DNA of 64,000 bases, taken from Saccharothrix sp. HUAS TT1 (GTDB taxonomy: Bacteria > Actinomycetota > Actinomycetes > Mycobacteriales > Pseudonocardiaceae). Both the position numbers and the translations under genes were made by a program. The notes under the pieces are model-generated. The model did no database searches, was not told where the DNA came from, and saw only the letters and a list, made by a program, of their open reading frames with translations. The stretch lies in NCBI RefSeq assembly GCF_040744945.1, contig NZ_CP160453.1, forward strand, positions 6,200,001 to 6,264,000, read 5' to 3'. Positions 52,812 to 59,551 of this stretch are shown piece by piece. Each line of letters opens with the position of its first letter. Position 1 is the stretch's first letter.

Positions 52812-53305
52812 AACCGCTTGGCGACCACGCCTCCTAGCCCGTAGTCCTCCGCGACCGCGGGCACGTCGCGGCCGTCCGCCTCCAGGAACACCGGTGGCGC
52901 CCGGACCTCCTCGCGACCGCCCAGCCCGAGCCCGGCCGGCTCCGCGCGCCGCTCGACGTAGGGCACGTCGAGCAGCGACCGGCCGTCCAGGCGCAGCAGG
53001 TCGAACACGTAGTACACGACGGGCACGCGGAGCAGCAGGTCGTCGCCCGGTCGGGTGACGTGCGCCCGGGACCGTAACCGGCCGGGGTCCGGCTGCTTGC
53101 GGGCGCCCAGAGCGACGATCTCGCCGTCCAGCACCGCTTCGCGGTCACCCAGCAGTGCGGTCAGCGTCCGCACCTCGGGGTAGGTCGCGGACACCCCCGG
53201 TCGTCGTGGGTCATCGCCCGCACGTGCCCGTCCCGCGCGCAGGCGACGGCGCGGACACCGTCCCACTTGAACTCGAACGCCCGCTCGGGCCCCGCCGGGA
53301 GCCGC
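52812..53305 (-). pseudogene. broken ATP-dependent DNA ligase (LigD ligase domain)
   Basis: Two frames on the minus strand together give the adenylation domain: AFEFKWDGVRAVACARDGHV, with the adenylated Lys of KWDG at 53266-53268, then in the next frame VSATYPEVRTLTALLGDREAVLDGEIVAL, VPVVYYVFDLLRLDGRSLLDVPY and GLGGVVAKRF. Adding one G to the G5 run at 53194-53198 would restore the join (DDRG-VSATYPEV). The N-terminus before AFEFKWDG is degenerate, and the protein ends a few residues after VVAKR, without the OB fold. It is therefore dead or non-expressed even if the frameshift were a sequencing error. Confidence 0.8.
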
Positions 53306-53362
53306 CCCGCCCGGCGGTCCGGCGCCGCACGCCGGCACCTCGACCGGGGTGCCCGCCGGCGG

Positions 53363-54202
53363 TCAGCAGCCGACGTCGGCGCGGCGGCGTTCGAGCATCA
53401 CGGTGTCGCGCCAGACGCCGTGGTGCCGGGCGATGCGCTCCCGGACGCCGACGGTGCGGAACCCGGCCGAGTGGTGCAGCCCGATGCTGGCCCGGTTCTC
53501 CGGGAAGATCGCGGTCTGCAACGTCCACAGTCCGCCCTCGTCGGCGGCGGTGACCTGCCGGTGCAGCAACGCCTTGCCCACGCCCCGGCCGCGGAAGCCG
53601 TCACCGACGTACACCGACGTCTCGGCGACGCCCGCGTAGCACTCGCGGGCCGACACCGGGGTCGCGGCGGCCCAGCCGGCGACCCGGCCGTCGACGACGG
53701 CGACCCAGCGGTGGCCGGGCAGCCACTTGGCCTCCAGCGTGCGGCGGCTGGGGGTCTCGGTCTCGAAGGTGGCGTTGCCGGTGGCGATGCCCTCACCGTA
53801 GATGCGGCGCACGTCGGCCCAGTCGTCGTCGGCCACGGCGCGCACGGCGACGTCGGCGGGCAGGTCGGTCGGGCAGCACGGCCTGGTGACGATCGTGCCC
53901 ATGACGGCGTCGGCGGCGTGCGGCAGGCCCGTGCAGCACGCCTGGTTGACCGACACCAGGGTCGCGGTGCCCTCCTTGCGCAGCCGGACGAAGCCCACGT
54001 CGGCCAGCTTGCGCAGGTGGTGCGAGCAGGTGGACTGGCTGATGCCGACCGCCTCGGTGAGCGCGCCGACCGTGATCTCGCCGGGGTGGGTGGCGACGGT
54101 GTGCAGCAGCCGCACCCTGGTCGGGTCGGCCAGGCAGGCGAACCACTCGGCGTAGGTGGTGGCGTCCTCGGGGGCGAGGCCGACTGCGGACAGGGTCGTC
54201 AT
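53363..54202 (-). CDS. ArsR repressor fused to a GNAT acetyltransferase (ArsN-like)
   Basis: 279 aa from the ATG at 54202. Residues 10-85 are an ArsR winged helix (EWFACLADPTRVRLLHTVA, VGISQSTCSHHLRKLADVGFV). Two cysteine pairs, Cys89-Cys90 (NQACCTG) and Cys109-Cys110 (TRPCCPT), form a probable As(III) sensing site at the hinge. Residues 115-279 are a GNAT domain (VRAVADDDWADVRRIYGEGI, VYVGDGFRGRGVGKALLHRQV, NRASIGLHHSAGFRTVGV), the pattern of phosphinothricin-type acetyltransferases and ArsN, which acetylate arsinothricin or phosphinothricin. One protein thus may both sense arsenic and detoxify an organoarsenical. It is divergent from the flavoprotein gene across an operator region. Confidence 0.88.
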   Translation of the reverse strand: MTTLSAVGLAPEDATTYAEWFACLADPTRVRLLHTVATHPGEITVGALTEAVGISQSTCSHHLRKLADVGFVRLRKEGTATLVSVNQACCTGLPHAADAVMGTIVTRPCCPTDLPADVAVRAVADDDWADVRRIYGEGIATGNATFETETPSRRTLEAKWLPGHRWVAVVDGRVAGWAAATPVSARECYAGVAETSVYVGDGFRGRGVGKALLHRQVTAADEGGLWTLQTAIFPENRASIGLHHSAGFRTVGVRERIARHHGVWRDTVMLERRRADVGC

Positions 54203-54226
54203 GCGCCCAGAGTATCGACAACGACC

Positions 54227-54278
54227 GATGGTTGCATCCATCTACAACGCTCGATAGATTGCTCCTCGTTCAATCGAG
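54227..54278. promoter_or_regulatory. inverted repeats in the divergent arsenic promoter region
   Basis: GATGG and CCATC around TTGCAT (54227-54242), and CTCGAT/ATCGAG at 54250-54255 and 54273-54278, lie between the ArsR-GNAT gene and the arsO-like gene. They are candidate ArsR sites. Confidence 0.45.
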
Positions 54279-54302
54279 GAACACCGATGAAAGAGGTGAC
54301 TG

Positions 54303-55664
54303 GTGGACGAGCTCCCCGTGGTCGTGGTCGGAGCGGGACCGGTCGGCTTGGCGACGGCGGCGCACCTGCTGGAACGCGGGCTGCGGCCGCTGGTCCTGGA
54401 GGCGGGACCGGTGGCGGGCGCGGCGGTGGCCCGGTGGCGGCACGTGCGGCTGTTCTCGTCGTGGTCCGAGCTGGTCGACCCGGCCGCGCGCCGACTGCTG
54501 GAACCCACCGGGTGGCGCGCGCCCGAGGGCCACCCCACTGGCGAGGAGTGGGCGGCCGAGTACCTGACGCCGCTGGGACGCGCGCTCGGCGACCACGTCC
54601 GGCTGAACTCCCGGGTGGTCGGGGTGGCCCGCCGGGGGCGGGACCGGGTGGTGGACGCGGGTCGGGACAGCGAGCCGCTGACCGTGCACGTCGAGGGCGG
54701 CGAGCGGATCACCGCCCGGGCCGTGGTCGACGCGTCCGGCACGTGGGGCACGCCGAACCCGCTCGGCGGCGACGGGCTGCCGGCCGCCGGCGAGCGGGAG
54801 GCGGCGGACCGGATCGAGTACCGGGTGCCGGACGTGACCGCCGAGCCGGACCGGTACGCGGGCGGCCGGATCGCGGTGGCGGGCAGCGGGCACTCGGCGC
54901 TCACCGCCCTGATCGCGCTGGTGGGCCTGGCCGAGCGGCGTCCCGGGACGCGCGTCGTGTGGTTGCTGCGCCGTGGCGCGGTCGGCGCCGCGTTCGGCGG
55001 CGGCGCGGCCGACCAGCTGCCCGCGCGCGGCGCGTTGGGCCTGCGGGCGCGGGCGGCGGTGGAGGCCGGGTCGGTGGAGGTCGTCACCGGGTTCCGCACC
55101 GAGGCGGTCGAGCGGGACGGCGAGCGGCTGGTGCTGGTGGCGCAGGACGGCCGGCGGCTCGACCCGGTGGACCGGGTGGTGGCGCTGACCGGGTTCCGGC
55201 CGGACCACTCGTGGCTGTCGGAGGTGCGGTTGGACCTGGACCCGGTGCTCCAGGCGCCGACCGGGCTGGCGCCGTCGATCGACCCGAACGTGCACTCGTG
55301 CGGCAGCGTTCCCCCGCACGGTGCGGAGGAGTTGCGGCACCCCGAGCACGGTGTGTACCTCGTGGGGATGAAGAGCTACGGGCGCGCTCCGACGTTCCTG
55401 GCGCTGACCGGGTACGAGCAGGTGCGCAGCGTGGTGGCGGAGATCGCGGGCGACCACGAGTCGGCGGCGCGGGTCGAGCTGACGCTGCCGGAGACCGGGG
55501 TCTGCGGCGGGTCCGGCGCGTTCGACATCACCGAGCCGGAGGCCGGGGGCAGCTGCGGTGTCGTGCCGGGCGCGGACCTCGGGGCGCGGGATTCAGGCGG
55601 TGGTTGCTGTGGCGGCCTCCGGATCGCGGACCTGACCCTCACCGCACCGGGCGCGCGGGCCTGA
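54303..55664 (+). CDS. arsO: flavin-dependent monooxygenase of ars operons (ArsO-like)
   Basis: 453 aa from GTG 54303 (AAAGAGGTGAC site). N-terminal FAD-binding loop VVVVGAGPVGLATAAHLLERG, a second nucleotide-binding loop RIAVAGSGHSALTALIALVGL (about 195-215), and the ATG-like motif VVALTGFRPD. The C-terminal 60 residues contain scattered Cys (ETGVCGGSG, GGSCGVV, GGGCCGG) typical of the ars-linked flavoproteins. ArsO is thought to oxidise an arsenic compound but its reaction is not established. It is the first gene of the rightward arm of the arsenic region. Confidence 0.82.
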   Translation: MDELPVVVVGAGPVGLATAAHLLERGLRPLVLEAGPVAGAAVARWRHVRLFSSWSELVDPAARRLLEPTGWRAPEGHPTGEEWAAEYLTPLGRALGDHVRLNSRVVGVARRGRDRVVDAGRDSEPLTVHVEGGERITARAVVDASGTWGTPNPLGGDGLPAAGEREAADRIEYRVPDVTAEPDRYAGGRIAVAGSGHSALTALIALVGLAERRPGTRVVWLLRRGAVGAAFGGGAADQLPARGALGLRARAAVEAGSVEVVTGFRTEAVERDGERLVLVAQDGRRLDPVDRVVALTGFRPDHSWLSEVRLDLDPVLQAPTGLAPSIDPNVHSCGSVPPHGAEELRHPEHGVYLVGMKSYGRAPTFLALTGYEQVRSVVAEIAGDHESAARVELTLPETGVCGGSGAFDITEPEAGGSCGVVPGADLGARDSGGGCCGGLRIADLTLTAPGARA

Positions 55665-55711
55665 GGCGCCCCGGAACTAGACTGCGGCACAAGACGTTTC
55701 GGGGGGCCGCG

Positions 55712-56062
55712 GTGGCTGTGAGCAGTGACGAGTTCATCCAAATGGTGAACGGGTTGGTGGACGTCAAGCGCGCGGAGGGCGGGCACTACAGCTCGTTCGG
55801 CGTGCGGGGCAAGAAGTTCGGCTACTACTGGCCGCACACGCAGACCGTGGGGCTGAAGCAACTGCTGTCCGAGCAGCAGGCGCTGGTCGCCGAGCGGCCG
55901 GACGTCTTCGAGGAGCAGTTCACCTCCGGCGGGTTCGGCTGGGTCGTGGTGCAGCTGGCCGGGATCGAGGCCGACGAGCTGGCCGAACTGGTCTTCGAGG
56001 CGTGGCGGTTGACCGCGCCCGAGGAGCTGGTGCACCAGGCGCCCGACCCGGCCCGGAGTTGA
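55712..56062 (+). CDS. MmcQ/YjbR-family protein
   Basis: 116 aa from GTG 55712; a second in-frame GTG at 55718 is an equal candidate given the GGGGGG site at 55701-55706. A TAGACT -10 box lies at 55678-55683. The YjbR fold (SSDEFIQMVNGLVDVKRAEGG, SFGVRGKKFGYYWPHTQTVGLKQL, RPDVFEEQFTSGGFGWVVVQLAGI, EAWRLTAPEELV) is clear. These small proteins are often annotated as DNA-binding, with little direct evidence. Its place inside the arsenic region is probably incidental, since it has its own promoter. Confidence 0.8.
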   Translation: MAVSSDEFIQMVNGLVDVKRAEGGHYSSFGVRGKKFGYYWPHTQTVGLKQLLSEQQALVAERPDVFEEQFTSGGFGWVVVQLAGIEADELAELVFEAWRLTAPEELVHQAPDPARS

Positions 56063-56071
56063 CGGCGGGAC

Positions 56072-56097
56072 ATTGGCTCAAGCAATATTGAGTCAAT
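56072..56097. promoter_or_regulatory. ArsR-type operator overlapping the start of the ArsR-ArsC gene
   Basis: ATTGGCTCAA and TTGAGTCAAT are 10-bp arms with one mismatch around a 6-bp AT-rich spacer, the standard form of ArsR/SmtB sites. It overlaps the ATG at 56096, so binding would block transcription and autoregulate the operon. Confidence 0.82.
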
Positions 56098-56773
56098 GTC
56101 TACTGACTGGCCTTCGGGAACGGTGGCGCGCGCCAGGGTGCACGCGGCCCTCGGCGAGCCCGCCCGGCTCGCCGTGGTGGAACTGCTGGTGCTCGGCGAC
56201 GCTTCGCCCGGCGAGGTCGGCCGCGCGCTCGGCCTGCCCAGCAACCTGCTCGCCCACCACGTGAAGCTGCTGGAGCGGGCGGGCGTGGTCGAGCGGTCCC
56301 GCTCGGAGGGCGACCACCGGCGCACCTACCTGCGCCTGCGCACGGCCGCGCTCACCGACCTGGCGCCCGCCGCGCTGCGGGAGGCGCCCCGGGTGGTGTT
56401 CGTGTGCACCGGGAACTCGGCCCGCTCGCAACTGGCCGCCGCGCTGTGGAAGCGGCGCAGCCGGGTGCCCGCCGCCAGCGCGGGCACCCGGCCCGCCGAG
56501 CGCGTGCACCCGCTGGCCGTCGCCACCGCCCGCGCGCACGGGCTGTCGCTGACCCGCGCCCGCACGCACTACCTGGACGACGTGCTGCGGTCCGACGACC
56601 TGGTGGTCGCGGTGTGCGACAACGCCCACGAAGAACTCGACGGCGCCACGCCGCGCCTGCACTGGTCCGTGCCCGACCCGGCGGCGGTCGGCACCGAGGA
56701 CGCGTTCGACCGCGCCTACCGCGACCTCGCCGACCGAGTCGAACGCCTCGCACCCGCCGTCCGGGGGATCTGA
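56096..56773 (+). CDS. ArsR repressor fused to LMW-phosphatase-type arsenate reductase
   Basis: 225 aa. Residues 8-90 are an ArsR-type winged helix (HAALGEPARLAVVELLVLGDASPGEVGRAL, NLLAHHVKLLERAGVVERSRSEGDHRRTYLRL). Residues 98-225 are a low-molecular-weight tyrosine phosphatase/ArsC fold with the CX5R loop VFVCTGNSARSQLAAALW (Cys104, Arg110) and an end DPAAVGTEDAFDRAYRDLADRV. The Cys pair that ArsC uses for the thioredoxin relay is not obvious here, so the C-domain may act on other phosphoesters or have a regulatory role. Its stop overlaps the aquaglyceroporin start (TGATG). Confidence 0.88.
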   Translation: MSTDWPSGTVARARVHAALGEPARLAVVELLVLGDASPGEVGRALGLPSNLLAHHVKLLERAGVVERSRSEGDHRRTYLRLRTAALTDLAPAALREAPRVVFVCTGNSARSQLAAALWKRRSRVPAASAGTRPAERVHPLAVATARAHGLSLTRARTHYLDDVLRSDDLVVAVCDNAHEELDGATPRLHWSVPDPAAVGTEDAFDRAYRDLADRVERLAPAVRGI

Positions 56774-57471
56774 TGGACCGCCCGCTGCCCCACCGGCTGC
56801 TGGCCGAATACCTCGGCAGCCTGCTCCTCGCCGCCCTGGTGATCGGCTCCGGCATCGCCGCCCAGCGCCTCTCCCCCGGCGACACCGGCCTCCAGCTGCT
56901 GGAGAACGCCGCCGCGACCGCCGTCGGCCTCTACGCCATCATCCTGGTCTTCGGCCCGGTCAGCGGCGGCCACTTCAACCCGGTGGTGTCCATCGCGGAC
57001 GCCGCGCTGCGCGGTCTGCCGTGGCGCGACGTGCCGTCGTACGCGGCGGCGCAGGTGCTCGGCTGCGTCACCGGCGCGGTGCTGGCCAACACCATGTTCG
57101 AGCTGTCGCCGGTGAGCATCAGCACGACCGGGCGGGCGACGCTCGCCCACGGCCTGTCCGAGGTGGTGGCCACCGCGGGCCTGCTGCTGGTCGTGTTCTC
57201 GCTGGTCCGGTCGGGCCGGGCCGATCGCGCGCCGGCCGCCGTCGGCGCCTGGATCGGGGCCGCGCACTTCTTCACCAGCTCCACCAGCTTCGCCAACCCG
57301 GCCATTACGGTCGGCCGAGTGTTCAGCGACACGTTCGCCGGGATCGCGCCGGCGTCCGCGCCGTTCTTCGTGCTCGCGCAGCTCGTCGCCGTGACTGCGG
57401 CCGTGCCGCTGCTGCGCGCGCTGTACCCGAACCCGCCCGCCGAACTCGTCACCGAAGGACAGGTCCGTTGA
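56773..57471 (+). CDS. aquaglyceroporin (AqpS/GlpF-like), probable arsenite channel
   Basis: 232 aa with six membrane helices of the MIP family. The second pore motif is a regular FANPAITVGR, but the first reads GGHFNPVVS, so NPV stands in place of NPA. In Sinorhizobium AqpS, which sits in an arsR-aqpS-arsC operon, the channel lets arsenite made by ArsC flow out of the cell. The same gene order is seen here, with overlapping stop/start codons on both sides (TGATG and TTGA). No ArsB or Acr3 pump gene is in the window, so this channel is the only candidate exit route. Confidence 0.88.
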   Translation: MDRPLPHRLLAEYLGSLLLAALVIGSGIAAQRLSPGDTGLQLLENAAATAVGLYAIILVFGPVSGGHFNPVVSIADAALRGLPWRDVPSYAAAQVLGCVTGAVLANTMFELSPVSISTTGRATLAHGLSEVVATAGLLLVVFSLVRSGRADRAPAAVGAWIGAAHFFTSSTSFANPAITVGRVFSDTFAGIAPASAPFFVLAQLVAVTAAVPLLRALYPNPPAELVTEGQVR

Positions 57472-57872
57472 CCCACCAGCCCGAAGTCCTGTTCGTCTGC
57501 GTCCACAACGCGGGTCGCTCCCAGATGGCCGCCGCGCTGCTCCAGCACTACGCGCTGGGCCGCGTCACCGTCCGCTCGGCCGGGTCCGCGCCCGCCGACC
57601 GGGTCAACCCCGCCGCCGCCGAGGCACTGGCCGAGCTCGGCCTCGACATCACCGCCGAGACACCCACCAAGCTGACCACCGAGGACGTCGAGGCGTCCGA
57701 CGTGGTGATCACCATGGGCTGCGGCGACACGTGCCCCGTCTTCCCCGGCAAGCGCTACCTCGACTGGGAGCTGGCGGACCCGGCGGGGCGGGGCGTCGAC
57801 GCCGTGCGGCCCATCCGCGACGACATCGACCGCCGGGTGCGGAACCTGCTCGCCGAACTCCTCGACGGCTGA
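57468..57872 (+). CDS. arsC: thioredoxin/mycoredoxin-type arsenate reductase
   Basis: 134 aa starting at TTG 57468, which overlaps the channel gene's stop (TTGA) and follows AAGGACAGG. CX5R loop LFVCVHNAGRSQMAAALL (Cys11, Arg17), and the redox pair Cys85/Cys89 in ITMGCGDTCPVFPGKRYLDWELADPAG, with the following D-P motif. These are the residues of pI258-type or actinobacterial ArsC, which reduces As(V) to As(III) through a Cys cascade. It is the last gene of the ArsR-ArsC, channel, ArsC operon. Confidence 0.93.
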   Translation: MTHQPEVLFVCVHNAGRSQMAAALLQHYALGRVTVRSAGSAPADRVNPAAAEALAELGLDITAETPTKLTTEDVEASDVVITMGCGDTCPVFPGKRYLDWELADPAGRGVDAVRPIRDDIDRRVRNLLAELLDG

Positions 57873-57959
57873 CCCCGCACCCGACCCACCGCGCGCCGGT
57901 CCCGGTCGTGCTGCGACCATGGCGCCTTCGTCCACTGCGGTGGCCAGGAGGGTGACCCG

Positions 57960-58676
57960 ATGAGCGCGCGTTTCCAGGAGCTCGACTGGCGCGAGACCCC
58001 GCTGGGCGAACTCGTCCTGCGCCGCCGCTGGGACCCGGTCTTCGACCGCGAGGTGCACGAGATCAAGCTCAACGACGAGTTCCTGATGTCGAGCCTGTTC
58101 ACCGTCTCCGAGGTGGAGCTGGCGCGCCTGGCGCTCGCCGACCTGCCGGGGCCGTTGGACGTCGTGGTCGGCGGCCTCGGCCTCGGCTACACCGCGCGGA
58201 CCGCGTTGGAGCACGCCGGAGTGCGGTCGCTGCTGGTGGTCGACGCGCTCGGCGAGGTCATCGAGTGGCACCGGCGCGGTCTGCTGCCCGGCGGTCCGGA
58301 GTTGGCGGCCGACCCGCGCTGCCGACTCGTCCACGGCGACTTCTTCGCGCTCGCCCGCTCCGGCGGCGGGTTCGACCCGGACGCGCCCGACCGGCTGTTC
58401 CACGCGATCGTCGTGGACATCGACCACTCGCCGCGGCACCTGCTGCACCCCGGCAACGCCGACTTCTACGAGCCCGAGGGCCTGCGCCGGCTGGCCGCGC
58501 GGCTGCACCCGGGCGGTGTGTTCGCCCTGTGGTCCAACGAACCGCCGGACGACGACTACACCGCCGCGCTCGCCGACCGGTTCGCCGACGCCCGCGCCGA
58601 GGTCGTCCGGTTCCACAACCCGCTGCAACAGCGGGACGCGACGGCCACCATCTACCTGGCGCGGACGTCCGGCTGA
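57960..58676 (+). CDS. spermidine-synthase-like methyltransferase-fold protein
   Basis: 238 aa, ATG preceded by GGAGGGTGACCC. The Rossmann-type core shows VVVGGLGLGYTARTALEHAG (nucleotide loop), LLVVDALGEVIEWHRRGL (acidic residue after strand 2), CRLVHGDFFALAR, and AIVVDIDHSPRHLLHPGN, the pattern of spermidine synthases. The usual N-terminal beta-hairpin domain is short and the substrate residues are not all evident, so polyamine synthesis is only one option. Many actinomycetes carry such solitary homologues. A strong hairpin follows. Confidence 0.82.
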   Translation: MSARFQELDWRETPLGELVLRRRWDPVFDREVHEIKLNDEFLMSSLFTVSEVELARLALADLPGPLDVVVGGLGLGYTARTALEHAGVRSLLVVDALGEVIEWHRRGLLPGGPELAADPRCRLVHGDFFALARSGGGFDPDAPDRLFHAIVVDIDHSPRHLLHPGNADFYEPEGLRRLAARLHPGGVFALWSNEPPDDDYTAALADRFADARAEVVRFHNPLQQRDATATIYLARTSG

Positions 58677-58684
58677 CCGCCGGT

Positions 58685-58725
58685 CCCGGCGAACGGCGGG
58701 TGCGGTGGGTCCGCCGTTCGCCGGG
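58685..58725 (+). terminator. hairpin terminator
   Basis: A perfect 15-bp stem (CCCGGCGAACGGCGG and its complement) with an 11-nt loop begins 9 bp after the spermidine-synthase-like stop. Confidence 0.82.
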
Positions 58726-58757
58726 CCACGGTCGTCCGGCACTGCGAGACTGGGGTC

Positions 58758-59027
58758 ATGCGCGTTCGTCGGCTCGTCCTCGGCGCCGCGGCCCTCGTGC
58801 CGGCGCTCTGGCTCGCGGCCCTGCTCACAGGAACCGCAGCGGCCGTCCCCGACCAGTGGAACTGCGCGTTCTACCTGGCGTCACAGGGGTACTCCGGCAA
58901 GCTGGTGGACATCGGGTGCGCCTCCGGGGCTCAGGGCGACGAGGTGCTCTGCCTCGGCACGCTGCGGATCGCGGGCGTCCCGGAGGGCTTGGTCGAGGAA
59001 GCCTGCCGGCGGGCTGCCGAGGCGTAG
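58758..59027 (+). CDS. small secreted cysteine-containing protein
   Basis: 89 aa with a signal peptide (MRVRRLVLGAAALVPALWLAALLTGTAAA-VP). The mature 58 residues contain four cysteines (WNCAFY, IGCASG, VLCLGT, EACRR), probably two disulfides, and end in helix VEEACRRAAEA. A GAGACT hexamer lies about 8 nt before the ATG, so the transcript may be leaderless. I do not recognise a family. Confidence 0.65.
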   Translation: MRVRRLVLGAAALVPALWLAALLTGTAAAVPDQWNCAFYLASQGYSGKLVDIGCASGAQGDEVLCLGTLRIAGVPEGLVEEACRRAAEA

Positions 59028-59045
59028 TCGCGACAGCAGACCCGG

Positions 59046-59444
59046 TCAGGCCGGCGCGACCTCGCCCCACACGGCTTTGTACCCGGACCTCGGGTCGACG
59101 CCCCAGCAGGACGCCAACCGGTTGACCAGCAGCAGACCCCGGTTGCGCAGGCCACGCGCGCCGGGCTTGCCCAGCACCGGCAGCAGCTCCGGGCTGGCGT
59201 CGTGCACCTCGACCCGCACCACGCGCCCGCCGCGCGGGCGGCTGAGCCGCAACCGGCGCGGCGCGAGGGCGTGCTCGAACGCGTTGGTGAGCAACGCGTC
59301 GGCGATCAGCAGCAGGTCCAGTCGCCGCGCCTGGTCCAGTTCCGGCACGGCCTCGGTGATCCACCGCCGGGCGCGGCGCACCGGCGGGACGGTTTCCCCC
59401 ATCACGAAGTCGACGTTGTCGAAGGGCCTTTCCACGACGTTCAC
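59046..59444 (-). CDS. HATPase-type serine kinase/anti-sigma regulatory protein
   Basis: 132 aa from GTG 59444, chosen because GGAAGG lies 10 nt before it; the open frame continues far upstream inside the next gene's antisense. HATPase_c_2 features are the N box DLLLIADALLTNAFEHA and the later RNRGLLLVNRLASCWGV with a degenerate G box, the form seen in SpoIIAB/RsbW-like proteins of streptomycetes. Such proteins bind anti-anti-sigma partners or sigma factors. No partner gene is adjacent except the ECF-fusion gene 107 bp upstream on the same strand. Confidence 0.82.
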   Translation of the reverse strand: MNVVERPFDNVDFVMGETVPPVRRARRWITEAVPELDQARRLDLLLIADALLTNAFEHALAPRRLRLSRPRGGRVVRVEVHDASPELLPVLGKPGARGLRNRGLLLVNRLASCWGVDPRSGYKAVWGEVAPA

Positions 59445-59551
59445 GGCACGAGCCTTCCAGCGATCGACACCCCGGCGGTTCAGGGCGCTACGGCGGGATT
59501 CCCCCGATCCGAACGGCAAAACAGCGATGGGGTCGAACGCGACCGGGACCA

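Noticed and set aside
55712..56062. MmcQ/YjbR gene as a functional part of the arsenic operon.
   Set aside because: It has its own -10 box and is separated from the next gene by an ArsR operator; the family has no known arsenic role.
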